A stretch of DNA of 5,379 bases. It comes from Zoogloeaceae bacterium (GTDB lineage Bacteria; Pseudomonadota; Gammaproteobacteria; Burkholderiales; Rhodocyclaceae). Under the pieces are notes generated by a model. That model worked only from the letters and a program-made list of their open reading frames with translations, was not told the DNA's origin and searched no databases. The DNA is taken from positions 1 through 5,379 of the forward strand of contig JAISSL010000237.1 in the NCBI GenBank assembly GCA_031273145.1. Reading direction: 5' to 3'. The translations under genes and the position numbers were made by a program. Below, piece after piece: positions 5,119 to 5,379 of this stretch. Each line of letters opens with the position of its first letter. The first letter of the stretch is position 1.

Positions 5119-5379
5119 TCAATTTTTACCGGCCAAAGCGGATGGCGGCATCGCTGCCGCCGGTTGTTCAAACGAGTGCAGCAGGGCATCAAGCCGGTCG
5201 GCAATATCCAGCCAGTCATGCTCGTAGCGTTGTCGATTGAAAGTTGCTCGTAACAGGATACCGTCTCGGTATGAAGAAGTTAGCCAGCATGTTTGGTAGG
5301 GAATAAGCTCGGGCTTAACTCTGGGGGCAGTACGGCAACGAAGGATTCGTTTCACCTTCGTGCCTTCAATCAGATAAAA
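5119..5379 (-). CDS. Unidentified minus-strand ORF, probably the 3' part of a longer gene
   Basis: The frame is open from the window edge (5379) to a TGA at 5119-5121 and converges on mobA. Read from the edge it gives about 86 residues starting FYLIEGTK. Alternatively a GTG at 5355 with GAAGG seven bases before it would give a complete 78-residue protein. The sequence is rich in Arg and Leu, with a middle part LRATFNRQRYEHDWLDIADRLDALLHSF cut here only by its neighbours: an amphipathic helix is plausible from about WLDIADRL onward. The tail is Ala/Pro-rich. I recognise no family and see no signal peptide or membrane segment. Codon use is less GC-rich than in the moa-mob genes. A chance ORF cannot be excluded. 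Confidence 0.4.
   Translation of the reverse strand, partial: FYLIEGTKVKRILRCRTAPRVKPELIPYQTCWLTSSYRDGILLRATFNRQRYEHDWLDIADRLDALLHSFEQPAAAMPPSALAGKN

Noticed and set aside
5113..5134. GGCTGGT/ACCGGCC hairpin as the terminator of the moa-mob operon
   Set aside because: The 7-bp stem has one wobble and an 8-base loop, overlaps the end of the opposite ORF, and has no T-tract on either strand.

Overview
The window is a moderately GC-rich bacterial chromosomal segment. Its MoaC, MoaE, MobB and MobA sequences, the small periplasmic c-type cytochrome and GTAG-headed REP palindromes suggest a proteobacterium. I lean towards a betaproteobacterium (Nitrosomonadales-like), but this is a judgement from protein style, not from a search.

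Left part (1-653): a leader with a perfect 8-bp hairpin and a good Shine-Dalgarno precedes a single-heme cytochrome c gene (153-503). The cytochrome has an export signal and one CxxCH site but no methionine in the mature chain. Its stop codon is followed by a 15-bp hairpin that probably ends the transcript. A diverged 49-bp direct repeat (38/49 identical, no gaps) lies at 1-49 and 583-631, once ahead of the cytochrome and once ahead of the next gene.

Middle part (654-2534): two tandem paralogous lipoprotein genes of a family I do not recognise. Both have near-identical signal peptides with a lipobox, four shared cysteines, and a C-terminal helical module that looks like a degenerate copy of the N-terminal module. 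This pair is the least explained content of the window.

Right part (2557-5061): a molybdenum cofactor operon in the order moaC-moaD-moaE-mobB-mobA, all on the + strand. MoaC makes cyclic pyranopterin monophosphate. MoaD and MoaE are the small and large subunits of molybdopterin synthase, which inserts the dithiolene sulfurs. MobA attaches GMP to give the bis-MGD form, and MobB is its GTP-binding accessory protein. moaD/moaE and mobB/mobA overlap by ATGA. The run is tight except between moaC and moaD, where a 148-bp REP-type inverted pair sits. moaC starts with TTG only 22 bp after the second lipoprotein gene, so the lipoproteins may be transcribed into this operon. moaA, moaB/mog and moeA are not in the window and must be encoded elsewhere.

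Right edge (5062-5379): a short convergent intergenic gap, then the 3' part (or a complete small version) of an unidentified minus-strand ORF running towards the window edge.

I found no tRNA, rRNA, CRISPR array or insertion sequence. No clear new system is proven; the best candidates for a second look are the duplicated lipoproteins, the Met-less cytochrome and the REP pair.
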